64,000 nt of DNA from Tigriopus japonicus (GCA_010645155.1 JAAGOF010000054.1:8088-72087), one strand, 5' to 3'. Shown: positions 34,140 to 45,984, counted from the stretch's first letter. Made by a program: numbers and translations. Notes: generated by a model not told the origin, from the letters alone.

Positions 34140-35810
34140 AGGGAGAACGGCGAATGTGTTTCCCCTGTTTAAAGGAGGAAAGGGGAATTCGGCCTCCAAC
34201 TACAGGCCAATATCATTAACTAGTGTGGTTTCTAAGTTGATGGAATCTGTCATGAAAGATGTGATTTTGAGATCTCTTGAAAGCTGTGGATGGCTTTGCG
34301 AGTCTCAGCATGGTTTTTTTCGCTTGGAGATCTTGTGTCTCAGATCATCTGGCATTTCAGAACTACCTTGTCGAGATTACTGACAATGGATGCCCAGTTG
34401 ATAGCCTTTCTTGATCTATCTCGTGCATCGTCCAAACGTTTAAACTAATGAAAGGGGATCGATGATATGGAATTTCGTGAACTCTTCACATACATTGGGA
34501 ATGGCATAAACCAGAACAAATCTAGCGGGTGATCTTACCATCCCTCTATCCCACTTAGACGTGAGGAAAAACTTTTTCACGCCCAGAGATGCAGCACTTT
34601 GGAACAAAATGCCACAAGAAGGGAAATAATGTGCCAATCTTAACCATTACAAGTCTTGGTTCAAAGAAAATGTTCAAACCCTGCAGAACCTCTACCTCAG
34701 AAATTACAGTAGAATATACACTGGGATTTGACTCCAACACCATGACCTAAAACACTCCTATTACTTCATTGTCCTTAGTACTACAATTATATTTTTTATT
34801 TCTCTTGTTTGCCATATTTTTTTCATTTTTTTTCGTCCCCTTTACCTTCTTTCCGCTATTATGGTCTCCCAATAATCTAAATGGTTCCTGAGAACAACAA
34901 ATACATTATAAAACATTATTTGATAAGGTGAATCATGCCCTGCTTTTAATGAAGATGGAGAGAGCTGGAATTGGAGGCAGCCTTCGGGAATGGATTGGGA
35001 CCTGGCTCAGTGGATGTCAACAACAGAGAGTGTTTCTGAGAGGACAGTCTTCCTCTTGATATCCAGTTGGTTCGGGAGTGCCACAAGGCAGTGTATTAGG
35101 ACCGACTCTCTTCACTATTTTTGTTAAGACATGAGCTTGTGCGTGGATTCCCTTGTGCTACACTTTGCAGATGACACCAAAATCTTTCGTGTCATTCGTA
35201 ATGATCATGATGTTAGGGCCCTTCAACAAGATCTCCATCAGTTGGTGAGTTGGGCCCAAGAGAACATGATGGAATTTAATATGATGAAGTGTAAGGCGAT
35301 GCGATTTGGACGAAAGGCTTGCGTACCCATATATTGAATGCAAGTAAGCTGGAAACAGTGACTATTTAAAGATCTTGGTGTCCATTTAGATCACTTGCTT
35401 CGTTTTGGAACACATTGTGCAAAGGTCTCTTGTCACGCGGGACAGGTTTCCAGCAAGAGAATACGTGGTTTCTCTTCCCAATATCCTCAGCTCCTTGCCG
35501 CTGTAATCCGGCCAAATCTAGAGGATGCTTCCCCGGTGTGGAATCCTGGCTTTAAGAACACCATTGACCCTATTGAGGGAGTGCGACGTCGTTTTTCTAA
35601 ACGCCTAACCCACTTTTGGAATGGTCCATGCCATGAGGGGCTTCAGCTCATGGGCAATGATAGCCCTCAAATACGACGTGTCAGGGCTATTTTTTCATAT
35701 TTCTTGGACCAAGGAAATTTGCCTGAGTTGGTTGCTGCCCTACAGAGTGAGGGATCCAGTACAAGTATGACATTCAAACTAGGGCAGTTACTAATGACTT
35801 ATTGAGATGC
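34140..35810 (+). pseudogene. LINE reverse transcriptase, broken and interrupted
   Basis: Plus strand, several frames. 34156-34383 reads PLFKGGKGNSASNYRPISLT then SKLMESVMKDVILRSLE and SQHGF (RT start), and decays into SCVSDHLAFQNYLVEITDNG and LDLSRA. After an insertion, RT resumes at about 34905 with FDKVNHALL, then GSGVPQGSVLGPTLFTIF, and the FADDT catalytic box at about 35163-35177 (LHFADDTKIFRVI). The C-terminal part, 35395-35805, includes LAAVIRPNLEDASPVWNPGF. Stops and frameshifts make it non-functional. The FADD in place of YADD is a common variant. Confidence 0.85.
34441..34740 (+). mobile_element. second LINE 3' fragment inserted within the RT
   Basis: The plus-strand translation has DLTIPLSHLDVRKNFFTPRD, AALWNKMPQEGK, stop, then YKSWFKENVQTLQ, the typical C-terminal end (RKNFF...LWNxLP) of a different Jockey/CR1-like LINE. 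It interrupts the host RT between LDLSRA and FDKVNH, so it is the younger of the two. An AT-rich tail runs to about 34900. Confidence 0.7.
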
Positions 35811-36049
35811 GCAAAGACGAAGATATCAGTCAAAAGCAACTCATTTTACTTCAGAAACATTCCCTTGTGGAACGCCTTCCCACTACCTATGTGTGCGCCA
35901 ATGCCCAAGTTTCTCAGCATTTCGACGTTTTGTGAACTCGGCTCCGTTTAAGATTTTGTTGAATGTAAAGTCGCATTGACAACCCCCTTGCGAGTTAATA
36001 CCAATATTGGACCAACATATCACAACTGAATTTTTGACATGTGAAAAGT

Positions 36050-36300
36050 TTATAACCAGGCCAATTTGCAACTTTTGGTCATTTTACTCAAATTTAGCAA
36101 CTTTTCGATTTTTCGCAATAAATAGCAAGTTTTGGATTTTTTGTCTCGATCACTTTAATCCAGCGGGAAATTATTTGAATTATATATTTTACACGCGCTT
36201 TCGCAGGACCGTTTAAAAAGATAGTTCTTTTTTTAAATTCTAGAAAAATTTGTGTGAAGCAGCACTATGTTCTGAAGGAAGCCAAAGCAGTTGAAATTAA
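36050..36300 (+). repeat. diverged partial copy of the 15.93-16.35 kb MITE
   Basis: Parallels 15950-16190 in the same orientation: GCAACTTTT...CGATTTTT, TTTTGTCTCGATCA, GCGGGA, CGTTTAAAAAGATAGTT and TTTGTG...GGAAGCCAAAG all occur in order. The GGGCTCGG termini are missing. Just after it, at about 36295-36340, ATTAAACCTTAAAAA and TTTTTTAAGGTTTAAT form a 15-bp hairpin stem. Confidence 0.55.
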
Positions 36301-36344
36301 ACCTTAAAAACCACCCGGGCTGTTTTTTAAGGTTTAATTTAAAC

Positions 36345-38519
36345 CGGGCGGGATTGAAGCAACCCTGGCAAGAGGCCTCTGATGCAGAGCCACATTTCTT
36401 AAGAGACAAATAAGCGGGAATATGATAAAAGAATAGCATTTTTGATCCAACAAGCAATATTTTTTTCTGATAACATCTGAAAAAGAATTCTATCGAGGCC
36501 TTGTTTAAGGTGTTGACCTTTTGAATAAGGCGCGTTACTCGCAAAGACGAAATTTAAAATGGTACAATTTCTTATGAATACCTTATCTACGAAAAAATGA
36601 CAGAGCCTTGAGTCAATTCAATCAACTCTTTCACTAAGCTACAATTGCCTTAATTCAAAAATATGAAGATTCCAATTGTCCTTATCTACCTTTAGCTCAC
36701 CAATCATTCTTCCGTTATTAAATCTTCCATCCCATCACCAAGCACACAAACCTCGGCCAATCTAAAAGCTGTTTTATACCGTAATTTTAAGAGACCCCCT
36801 TATTCAGTTCCCGGTTTCCAAGATCTCCTTTCCATCTTCTTTCTCCAGACAATAAACCTTAAGGAAAAACGTCCAGGTAAATTAGGGATTAAGACCAACG
36901 TGGGACTTGAATATGCCACATTGACGCCATAATCTAGTTATCCCTTTAAGTCATGAAGATGCCGGTGTTTTGCGTCCACCGAGATGTGTTGTTGTTCTGT
37001 TGAGACATGCTCGCCCAGATCAGAGAGAGCTCTCTTGGCCCCTCTGTGATGTTGTTTTGTTGTGTGTACATGTGGCCAACAAAGTTTCGTTTGATCTTTC
37101 TCAGGAAATCCTCAACATACTTCCATGAGACGGTTTCCACTAAGTCAGACTCAAGAGCATCATCGCCCGCGTTTATAGCACCAATGTGTGTGTTTTTTTT
37201 CTCGTTCATGTACTCATCCAACGGCGGAAAACTGCTTCAATTTCGTTTGTTGGGGGGGTTCCTTACATCACTTTGGAGCCCAAACGTTGAGAAAGATACT
37301 ATCACAAACTATAGTTCGGACCTTTTTGGATGCCTAGCAACCTTGAAGCTGGAAGAGAAGGTGTATTTTTGGGGTGACATTGATGGGATGAACAAGGGTA
37401 TACAGGAGAGTAAAAGGTTCCGTTGCAAGCCCAAGGAAACTCGGGAAGTTTTCAGTCAGGGGTCTTCGACCTCTTCGGTCGTTTTGGCTCCCTTCGAGGA
37501 TTGACAAGGATTAGCTAGCTTGCTAGATAACCACTCGCTACCTTTCCTCCCTCTGTCTCCTCAACCTAAGCCAAACAACATACGAAAGCAAAGGGAAATT
37601 TCTCATCAGAGCCAAACACGCCTTTCTTACTCTTTTCCAAACATCGCCAAAATTGACAAACATATCATTGAGGAGAAGTAAGGCGTTATCCAAAGGACAG
37701 ATTGATAAGTAGATGCATAAATATGACTTCTGAGGTCCAAGCTGCAACTGAATCTTGAGGAAATCGTAAATGTGGGTAGGTAGCATCCTCTTCGAACCTC
37801 TTGATCATGAAATTTTTCTAGAGATAGTGAAAAGGAAACCCCGGTGTTTGTGTGTACTTTCATTTGTTTGCAGGCGGTATTTGTCATTTGATAATTGATC
37901 GGTTCATTAGCAATGAGAACGTACTTTTAGAAAGGGTTTTCCCTCCCCCAAATGTATGATAGAACGCTGTATTCTTCTACCTTCGCTCCAACTGACACCG
38001 ATTAAACTTTGAATTCCTGTCCATCAATCATGAGAATACAGTAGATTGTTTTTGTTTGGGATCATAAAAGTCTACGCTAAAGTACACTATGGTCACTTGT
38101 TAATGAGGATTCAGAAACAAAACTGGCATTTTTCTCGAGAGTAGGTATCCGGTAGAGAGGCGGACCAAAATCGTCCCATCAGCCCATAAAAACCAATCAA
38201 TTGATTCATGAATGAGCCCTCTGTTAATTGGGGTTATATCGCGGTGAGGGCACAACCTAGACAGGGTTGAAGATCTTGAGATGAACCAATTCGCAACCAT
38301 CCGTGAATCCGTGACACCTTGGGAGTCAGAGTACACTGAACCCGAGTCAACAATGAAAGAACGTTTTTTCCCGGGAAAGAGACTTACACAAACATTCCTC
38401 GTGTGTCTGTTGGTCTTCATGATACTATCCTGGGATGGATGGGTCCTTGTTCGTTTGCCTGCCTCTCCGGCTCATTTCTCGAGAAAATCGATTGATCCCT
38501 AAGAGTACAAACACCCGAG
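36345..38519. other. intergenic stretch upstream of the UGT gene
   Basis: No confident gene. On the minus strand, 37215-36946 holds a 90-codon frame (DEYMNEKKNTHIGAINAGDD..., VSWKYVEDFLRKIKRNFVGH) whose composition is protein-like but which has no domain I know and no clear splice signals. The overlapping plus-strand frame 37007-37504 looks less protein-like. Confidence 0.35.
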
Positions 38520-38792
38520 ATGTTGGGATGGATGTTGTTGTGCGTTTCTGTTGTCATTGGACATGTTCGAGCCTCGTTTGACAACACTGAGGATGATTTC
38601 TTGGAAACGTCAAACGCTCAAGGAATGACCGGGCATTCTCTGGCAGTGAGCACCCATCCAACTACCCACCCATCCACTCAGTGTCCGTCGGATCGATCGA
38701 TCGCTTCCCAGGAAGTTCACCATCCTCTAGTTCTTACCCTGATCGATCCCCAGATCGATCTCTGGCGAGAGCGGTGGTCGATCCAAGACTGA
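38520..38792 (+). CDS. candidate small secreted peptide or first exon
   Basis: A 90-codon frame whose N-terminus is a good signal peptide (MLGWMLLCVSVVIGHVRA, then SFDNTEDDFLETSNAQ). The later half is Thr/His/Pro-rich and less convincing. A GTGAGC donor-like site at about 38646 could end a true coding exon after about 42 residues. It lies only about 40 bp before the UGT TATA box, so it could also be chance. I do not recognise it. Confidence 0.25.
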   Translation: MLGWMLLCVSVVIGHVRASFDNTEDDFLETSNAQGMTGHSLAVSTHPTTHPSTQCPSDRSIASQEVHHPLVLTLIDPQIDLWRERWSIQD

Positions 38793-38831
38793 CTGACACT
38801 ACTACAACAACTACTCTTTCCGGAGGATCTC

Positions 38832-38862
38832 TATAAAGGCAGTGGTGTGGCACATATTCAGT
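38832..38862 (+). promoter_or_regulatory. UGT core promoter: TATA box and Inr
   Basis: TATAAA at 38832-38837 and the arthropod initiator TCAGT at 38858-38862, with its A at 38860. The TATA box starts 28 nt before that A, the expected spacing. This predicts transcription from 38860 and a 160-nt 5' UTR before the ATG at 39020. No downstream promoter element is evident. Confidence 0.75.
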
Positions 38863-39019
38863 TCAATACCGATCCTCATCCCAGCGTGAAGTATCATATC
38901 ATCCTGCTAACCTCAGCAAAACTTCCATCCGATCGATTGATCGATCTCGCTTAGTCCACTGGAAGTTGGCTAGCCACACGCTAGTCAAGCAAGCAAAGTA
39001 CTAATAACAATTTCAAAAG

Positions 39020-41011
39020 ATGCCACTCAGGTGCGGTGCTTTCACATTCCTCTGGTTCGCTTTCGGCCTCTCCTTGAGTTTCTCGACTCAGGAGGTGTCT
39101 GGCGGACGAATCTTCATGTATATGAACGTGGGCTCGAAGAGCCATTGGTTCACTTGGCAGCCTTTGGCTGTGGCCTTGGCCGAAAAAGGCCATCATCTGA
39201 CGATAGTGTCGCCCTTTCCCGACAAATTCTTGGGCAACCACTCACAGGTGGACTTCATTGTGACGGGTCATGATTTGGCTCATGACCAATTCTCCAAGGA
39301 TGTGTTTGCTCAAGCTTTCAGCCCCACTCAGTTCCATCGCATGGAAACTATGCTTGTTCGGGTATGTGAATATTAGTAGTAATTTATATTTATTGGGTCT
39401 CATTTTGGTTCATATTCCATTTAGGCTCAGAACAACACCTATCACAACCCGAAATTTCAACGATTGCTCAACAATCAAACACATTTCGATGTGGCGTTCA
39501 TCTCGCCAGATTCAATCGATGTGGGTTTTTATGCCGCTCAAAAGATGTTCCACGCCCCCATCATCTACTATCATTCCGCCACTAGATTGGCAATTGTGGA
39601 CGAGATTGTCGGTAACCCCATTGAACCGGCTTATGTGCCCAACACTATGTCGAGTTATAACCAGAAAATGGACTTTTGGCAACGCGTTCAAAACACAATT
39701 GGCGTGGCTGCCATCACCAATATCTTTGGCTATCGAATCTTGGGCCTTTTGAGTCATCATCTCCGAGATCTGCTCAAATTGGACCATGCTCCAGACTTGT
39801 GGTCCATGGCTCATGATGGCAACTTTGCCTTCTACAATGGCCATCCTATCTTTGACGGAGTCCGAGCCACTAATCCCAATACCCAATTCGTCGGGGGAAT
39901 TCACACCCGACCAGCCAAACCTCTGACCGGGCTGTTAAAGTCCTGGCTGGATGAATCTTACGAAGGCGTGGTTTATGTCTCTTTCGGATCGGTAAGTGCT
40001 CAAAATAACACTCAAATGTGACAATTGACTAACTATAACTTTCTGGGGGTCGTTTTTGCAGGTGCTGAAAACGAGTATCATGCCGGAAAAGACGCGCGAT
40101 TTGTTTCTCCGTGTTTTTGCTCAACTGAAAGTACGCGTGATTTGGAAATGGGAGACCGGTCAAATTGCCAATGTGTCCGACAACGTGTTGCTCTGTCAAT
40201 GGTGTCCTCAACAAGACATTTTGGGCCATCGGAACGTGAAACTGTTCCTCTCTCATGGGGGTCTTTTGGGCACCCAAGAATCCCTCTATCACAACAAACC
40301 CATGTTGTTCCTTCCGGCGTTTGCCGACCAGTTCATGAATGCCAAGCGGGCCCAAGAATTGGGTTACGGACAGACCTTGCATTGGGAAACCTTGACGGAG
40401 AAAGATCTTCTGTAAGTATTTGATTGTTTGCGATCTCGACGCAAACCCGTTCGAGATTTGTATGTGTATGTATCTAATGAAAGCGAGGAAGGGAACGATC
40501 TAACGTACACGCGTTGTCGTCGTGCTTGTTCAAGATTAAAGTGAAGTTGCACTTGAGTTCACTCACGTGGAACACTGCAAATGTCAAAGTGTCACGCCTT
40601 TGTCCCGGCCAAAGCACTGAGATGTTTAAAATATGCTTGTACGATGAATTGAAGGAATGTTCCTGTTTATTTTACAGATCAACCATTCAACGGATGTTGA
40701 AAGTACCCAAATACAAGGCCAATGCATTGAAATATGGTGCCATATTCCGGGATCAACCCATTCATCCCCTCGATAAGGCCGTCTATTGGACGGAGTTCAT
40801 CATGCGCCACAAGGGGGCGCCACATCTGCAAGTGGCTCATACCCATCTGAATTGGTTTCAAAAGAACCTCGTGGATGTGTACGTCTTTCTTGTGTTGTCT
40901 TTTATTGTCATTGTGTCTGTTATTGTCAAAGCTACCTTGTACCTGTATCAGTATTTATTGAAACCAATCATGTGTTCCCTGTCTCAAATGAATAAAGTCA
41001 AACTGTCATAA
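39020..41011 (+). CDS. UDP-glycosyltransferase (UGT family, GT1)
   Basis: Four exons: 39020-39361, 39425-39991, 40062-40411 and 40678-41011. All introns are GT-AG (63, 70 and 266 nt) and phases match, giving 530 residues, the normal UGT length. It transfers a sugar from a UDP-sugar to small lipophilic molecules in the endoplasmic reticulum. Residues 1-28 form a signal peptide. H42 in GSKSHWFTWQP is the expected catalytic base. The UGT signature spans W350 to Q393 (QWCPQQDILGH, FLSHGGLLGTQES, PAFADQFMNAKR), with SHGG in place of the commoner THGG and the nucleotide-sugar binding DQ at 392-393. A transmembrane helix lies at about 487-511 (VFLVLSFIVIVSVIV), followed by a short cytosolic tail. 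The gene stands alone. The substrate cannot be told from sequence. Confidence 0.95.
40991..40996 (+). terminator. AATAAA overlapping the end of the UGT frame
   Basis: The hexamer lies inside the last coding codons, 13 nt before the TAA at 41009-41011. If used, cleavage would fall about at or just past the stop codon, giving an almost absent 3' UTR. The next candidates downstream are weaker variants. Confidence 0.35.
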
Positions 41012-43774
41012 ATTTGAAAAGAAGGCTAAAATTAATACGTTAGATGCCAAAGCCCTTTACAATGGAAAATCCTAAAAATGCTAGACCACTGCAAAACAGT
41101 GCTAAAAGAACATTGGTGGGTATCTTGGAAAAAAGGTTGAATAGTACTTCACTGTGGGAAAATTTAGTGAGCAAAAGCAATAAGAATGGCAAGCATTTCT
41201 TCGTTCTCCATCTCCGTTCAAGGTGTCTGACAAATGTTAGGGAGCTGGGATAGTACGTATAATAATAATATTAAAAACTGCTTTTAAAAAAATGTTTTCC
41301 TAGCGTGACCACAAAAGCTTCAAAGTATTTTTCTTTCTTTCCGGGGTTTCAGTTTTCAAAAAGTGTGTTCCCTTATCTCTTTATTAGTCCTAAATGTTGC
41401 TAGAAAAAGTTGATCCGAGAAATATGCTCCATTTGTGGCATTTGTTTTGGAAACAATGTTCCATTTTTCCAATTTTCTGGAGCGTGGGCTTACGTTTGTT
41501 AACCAAGTCTTTACGAGGAGCAAGGTATGTCGAATCTTCTTCTTTTTTGCTTTTTGCTTGGTCTTGAGGGAAAGAAGATAAGTACCTTTTTATTGGTTTT
41601 TTAATGATCTTTTATTACAAAGACCAATCAAGCTTTTTTCCTTTATATTTGCAGGTTGAAAGCTTAGAAATGCTAGGAAAGGTGAAAGATAGAAAAGAAA
41701 TCTGAAAGTCTTTCCCTCTTCTCGCTTTACTTTTATTTACTAGATTTGGATAAAAACATGAAGCTTGATCATTGATCAACGGTCTAGCTTACATCGTGGT
41801 TGAACTTTTCCTCTTTGCTTCAAGACTTAAACGAATCCCTAACAAAAGAGAGTTTTCTTTCTTTTCATGTTTGCCTGAATTTCACATAACGTTTTTGGTT
41901 GGATTGATACCTGAAACTAAATTGAAACGATATTAGGAGATATCCTTCCATGGTATTTAGGGTCTTCTTTCTTTTCCGTTTTTCTCGGTCTTGGGTTACA
42001 GAAGGAAGGTGTGCCTTTAATGAAAGCAAAAATCCAAATGAAGCTTATTGCATTAATTAAAATGTAGGGATTTGATGTCTAGGAAAACCACAACAAGCAA
42101 AAGAAAAAAAAACACCTTTCTTTTGCTTTTAGCGAACTTCTTGTCCATCAAATCCCGGAAGTTTCAATGAAAACAAGAAGTTAGATAAGTACTCTCACTC
42201 TCATCAAGAGTACATTTTTTTGTTTTCTTCAAGATCAAGAAAAACAGAAAGGAAGAAGACAGGTAAGAAAAAAGAAGACTCAAAATACCGTGTGAGAATT
42301 TCTCCGACTGTTAGATTTACTTTATATCAGATTTTCGAGAGACAACACGTGAACCATTTATCATTGGACATTCTGTACCTGATTCTTTGCATCATTTTGT
42401 TGTTGTGTGTCTTTGATTTTCTAAATTATTGCTTTTAGCTTGATTTCTTGGCGTAGCATACAAGTCATTTGTCAAATCTAGAGCACCCTAATAAAAGAGC
42501 ATGGTCAAAAAGTGCGCCATCTAGTGGATTTCATGCAACAACACCTCGCACTTGCACAGCTGTACAAAGCAAAGCACCTCAAATGTTGATTGGAAATTAA
42601 TAACGGACCTGCCATGGTTTTGATTGAATTAATTGGAAAAGTTCCTTTAAGATTGGCAAAAAAAACTTGACTATTGAATAGGAATTTCAGGTACGATCAA
42701 TTAATGGCAAAACTCTTCTTAAAGCACTTCGAGTTCCATTAGGAGCACCTCCACCATCATTTGAGGCACTTTAGTTTGTGAAAAACTGGTGTATGGCCGC
42801 TGCTATCCTCAAAAACATGTATATTATGGGAAGTGCAAGCTATTATCGCATGAATTCCACTAGATGGCGCACCCTATGACCGTACTCTTATACAGTGCTC
42901 AAGTCAAACCTGTCATTCATTCTGTTAAGGTTCTGTTCTGTTCTGTCAACTCATGCAAGTCATGAAGCGAAGGCGTTACGAACAAAACACCCAACTTCAA
43001 GCAAGCTTTCCTTTTTTATGCGAATTTTTGAAAAATTGAAGTGTATTAATGAGATCCCTGTTTATCAATCCATAATTAAACTAAACTGTTACGCTCAAGC
43101 TCTTCCATTTCAAAGTTATTTTTGATTGACCAAAGCTAACCTTAAGTATCATTAATAGTGCAGATAGTCATAATCAAGCATCTTAGGGTTAATTTATGTT
43201 AGAAGAATTTTCAGGTTAAATTGGTGGAATCTCGCCAAGCACAAGCCCAAATTTGAGTACGAGGTCATGATGAGTTACTATGGCTATATGTTCTTAATTG
43301 CAAGGTCATACAAACTCGACACTTTGCATGATTCCATGAATAAATTCAAGTTGCCAGTTTTTGTCACTGATGCGATTTTTCTTACTAAGAATGTGCTGAC
43401 TAGTCAATTTGAAGTGATACCTTGTTTCAAATCAAGAATCAGCACTAAGGCACGCTTGTAAGAATTGTACTTCGACAAACTGATGAATCTTTACGTCAAT
43501 GTTGAGGTAGTGTAAGGAAATCAATATGGAAGCAAGAATCACTCCAAAAATCACTTTAGTCAGAGCTAAAATCGCCACTTTGTAAAACAAGAGGTGAAAA
43601 GCAAGAAATTTTCCAATAAAAAAAATGCTGTCTTTGGGTTAAGGCAGAAAAACTTATAATCAAAAAAACGTATTTATTCAGCTATTCAAATATTTTGAAA
43701 AAGAAATGACGAGAATGCTTTTGGATCAATTTGTATCCTGCTTTAGAGGAAGTATTTCCTTATAAATTTCCATT
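41012..43774. other. AT-rich gene-poor stretch
   Basis: I see no gene here. The frame at 41044-41253 (69 codons) begins only 33 nt after the UGT stop and has no recognisable feature. AAGAAAGA-type and TTTCTTT-type simple stretches are common. Confidence 0.45.
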
Positions 43775-43778
43775 TTGT

Positions 43779-43825
43779 ACCTTCGTCGGGAATATGTAGA
43801 TGCTGATCCTTTAACACAGAGCTTG
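43779..43825 (+). mobile_element. very short LINE family A fragment
   Basis: CTTCGTCGGGAATATGTAGA with GCTGATCCTTTAACA matches the LRREYV(D/R)A(D/N)PLT segment of the copies at 31.7 and 46.3 kb. Confidence 0.5.
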
Positions 43826-44399
43826 GCGACGTTCACGATTCAATCGAAAAAAGCGACCTCAAGCGGCATTTATGGCATGACCTGTGGTGTAAAAAAGAGA
43901 AATTCCGAAAATACGCTCTTCACTCTGCTAAGTTTGAATGTCTCTGGTACATCCTCTGTGATTTGTAATTGGCAGCAGTTAACAGCAAATTGTTACTTAT
44001 TGTTTCAAAAAACAGTCTTAAATTTTAAGGGCATCAAGATTTTTGCCTCGTTTTGAAGTTATTACACGTTTAAAACGTCAACTTCAGTTTCAAAATTAGT
44101 CACCCTCTACATATGAGGAAGGAGAAAAAAGGGAAAAGGAGAAGGCAAGTGGGGCCGTCAACCAAATCAGAGCGACCAATTTCAGACCTTAAAAAAGGAG
44201 TTGGGGAAGGTTTCAGACTAGTGGACTTTTAAACACCGTTGTGACAAACCAATGCAATTTTGGTGCATTACAAGAACACAGCATTTGAAGTTAGAATAAA
44301 TGGCTCTAGAATGAAACGAAAAGGAAACACCAAATACTGATAAAACTTGCATAAAAAGCGAAAGAAGTTACTACATAGACCGGGTCTCTTTCTTGTGTG

Positions 44400-44647
44400 T
44401 TCACACCACGTTTTGAATCGTGAACGTCAATTAGGACAAGGGCCCAAAAGATTTGAATTCTTTAACAAAATTGTTTTTAATCACACAGAAGTTGATGGGT
44501 ACAAGTGCCCACAAAAAAAACGATCATTGAGCGGTGAGCCCAAAAGCTCTGTAACATAGATAGCTTTTGGGTCCACTCTTTTGGGCTTTCTCCATAGCTA
44601 CGGAGCCCACGAAAAATTCCTCTTTGGGCCCACTGGTTACCTACCCC
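44400..44647 (-). mobile_element. hAT-like fragment related to 19.3 kb element
   Basis: Read on the minus strand from 44647 it begins AGGGGTAGGTAACC, close to the CAGGGGTCGGCAAC end at 19311. GTGGGCCCAAAGAGG and further GGGCCC or GGGCTC units follow. The other end is not defined; the left coordinate is approximate. Confidence 0.4.
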
Positions 44648-44666
44648 TACTCCCATATACGTTATG

Positions 44667-44845
44667 ATAGCAGGATTTGACAAATTTTAGTACTATTTCT
44701 AATCAACCCACTATTCCAGGGTTGTCGAGATCTACCAAAATTACAGTAACTGGTTGGTAGACCAAATATTGTATAAATGTTCAATTTTAATGATTTGTAC
44801 TGGGAAATTCATTCCTTGTAGCGGTAATAAAAATCTGAAAATCAC
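44667..44845 (+). mobile_element. LINE family A 3' end
   Basis: AGCAGGATTTGACAAATTTT, then CAACCCACTATTCCAGGGTTG and CAGTAACTGGTTGGTAGAC match the end of the family A frame, followed by the shared 3' UTR block TTCATTCCTTGTAGCGGTAA. It starts about 20 bp after the hAT-like end. Confidence 0.65.
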
Positions 44846-44934
44846 GCCTATTTTTTTCAAGATTTTTAAACTGAGGGCCTATAGTAAGAAATATCTTTGT
44901 TGGTTGCGAGGTTTCAACTACTCCTACAAAGAAA

Positions 44935-45122
44935 ACAACTCCCTGTAAACAAATAAATCATTAGTATAATTTGAAAAATTGACATTTATGCGAAATTTCG
45001 TCTACCAACGAGTTACTGTTGGCAGATATGGACAACCCTTGTATAGTGAGTTGATCAGCAATAGTATTGTCCAATCCTGCCTTAAATGTTGTTCGAGGAT
45101 CAGTTCCTACATATTCCATTAT
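44935..45122 (-). mobile_element. LINE family A 3' end, convergent to the previous copy
   Basis: The minus strand reads GGAATATGTAGGAACTGATC, then AAGGCAGGATTGGACAATAC, CAACTCACTATACAAGGGTT and the 3' UTR with TTTACAGGGAGTTGTTTTC. With the copy at 44667-44845 it forms a tail-to-tail pair about 90 bp apart. Confidence 0.7.
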
Positions 45123-45984
45123 GTTGGCATTTTTTCAAAACTTTCATGAAAACTCCAAAACTTTCAATCAAGATCTTTCAATGACGTTAATGAATAGGAA
45201 AAACAGTAACACTAGATAATGAAAATTGGTTACAGTTGAGAGTTCTTGTATGCAGTGATTTCTTGAAATATTTTGTTGTCCAAGTATTCAGCCTCGAGAC
45301 TTTTGGGTACATCAGAATCTTCCAGATGTCTCATGAACAATGTTTCACGCTCTTTAGCTCAACGATAAGTTAATTTGGAGCCTTTTCCTTAGCATAGACA
45401 ATACAAAGGAAGAAGGTTGGTTAAATAAAGAAAATTTACTTCTGTTGACACATGTATAGATATTATTACCAACATTCTTTGCTCCAATTCGATTAAATTG
45501 TTGTTCGAAGAAAGAAATAACTGCAAATGTATTTTTTTCTGCATCCTATGACATGATAATCTTGACTCGTTTGTTAATGTAAGTACGATAGATTCGTAAC
45601 ACTTTTTTCACTTTTGATTGGCATGCTTTATCAAAGCTCCTAGTTTGCGTGATTAATTTTCATGGTAGGTTCCGATCAAATTGATGATCATTTAAAACAG
45701 AAAAAAACAATCGGGAGTCCCAGTATCTTTGGATAAATTATTTGTTCTAAAACCCCCAAATTGAAGGGTTTTGCAACTTGATACTTATATCAAAGAGCAA
45801 AAACTGGCCCAAATGAAATTGCAGCGAGCCATTGTTCACAAAAAATAGGGTCGAGGTGTTTTCCATTGTTTCCCAGACAATGTTTTTTTCTTAATCATGG
45901 ATTATTTTTTGGGCGCTCACAATTACTATATTGGTTTTAAGTTAGAAATGTAAAGTTTTGTCCAAGACGTCCATATGTTGTCTT
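45123..45984. other. AT-rich spacer between LINE copies
   Basis: No gene or repeat recognised. Confidence 0.4.

Noticed and set aside
37007..37504. 165-codon plus-strand frame
   Set aside because: Composition is not protein-like, and the opposite strand is open over part of it; no domain seen.
41044..41253. 69-codon frame right after the UGT gene
   Set aside because: No start context, domain or codon pattern to support it; lies where the UGT 3' UTR or spacer is expected.
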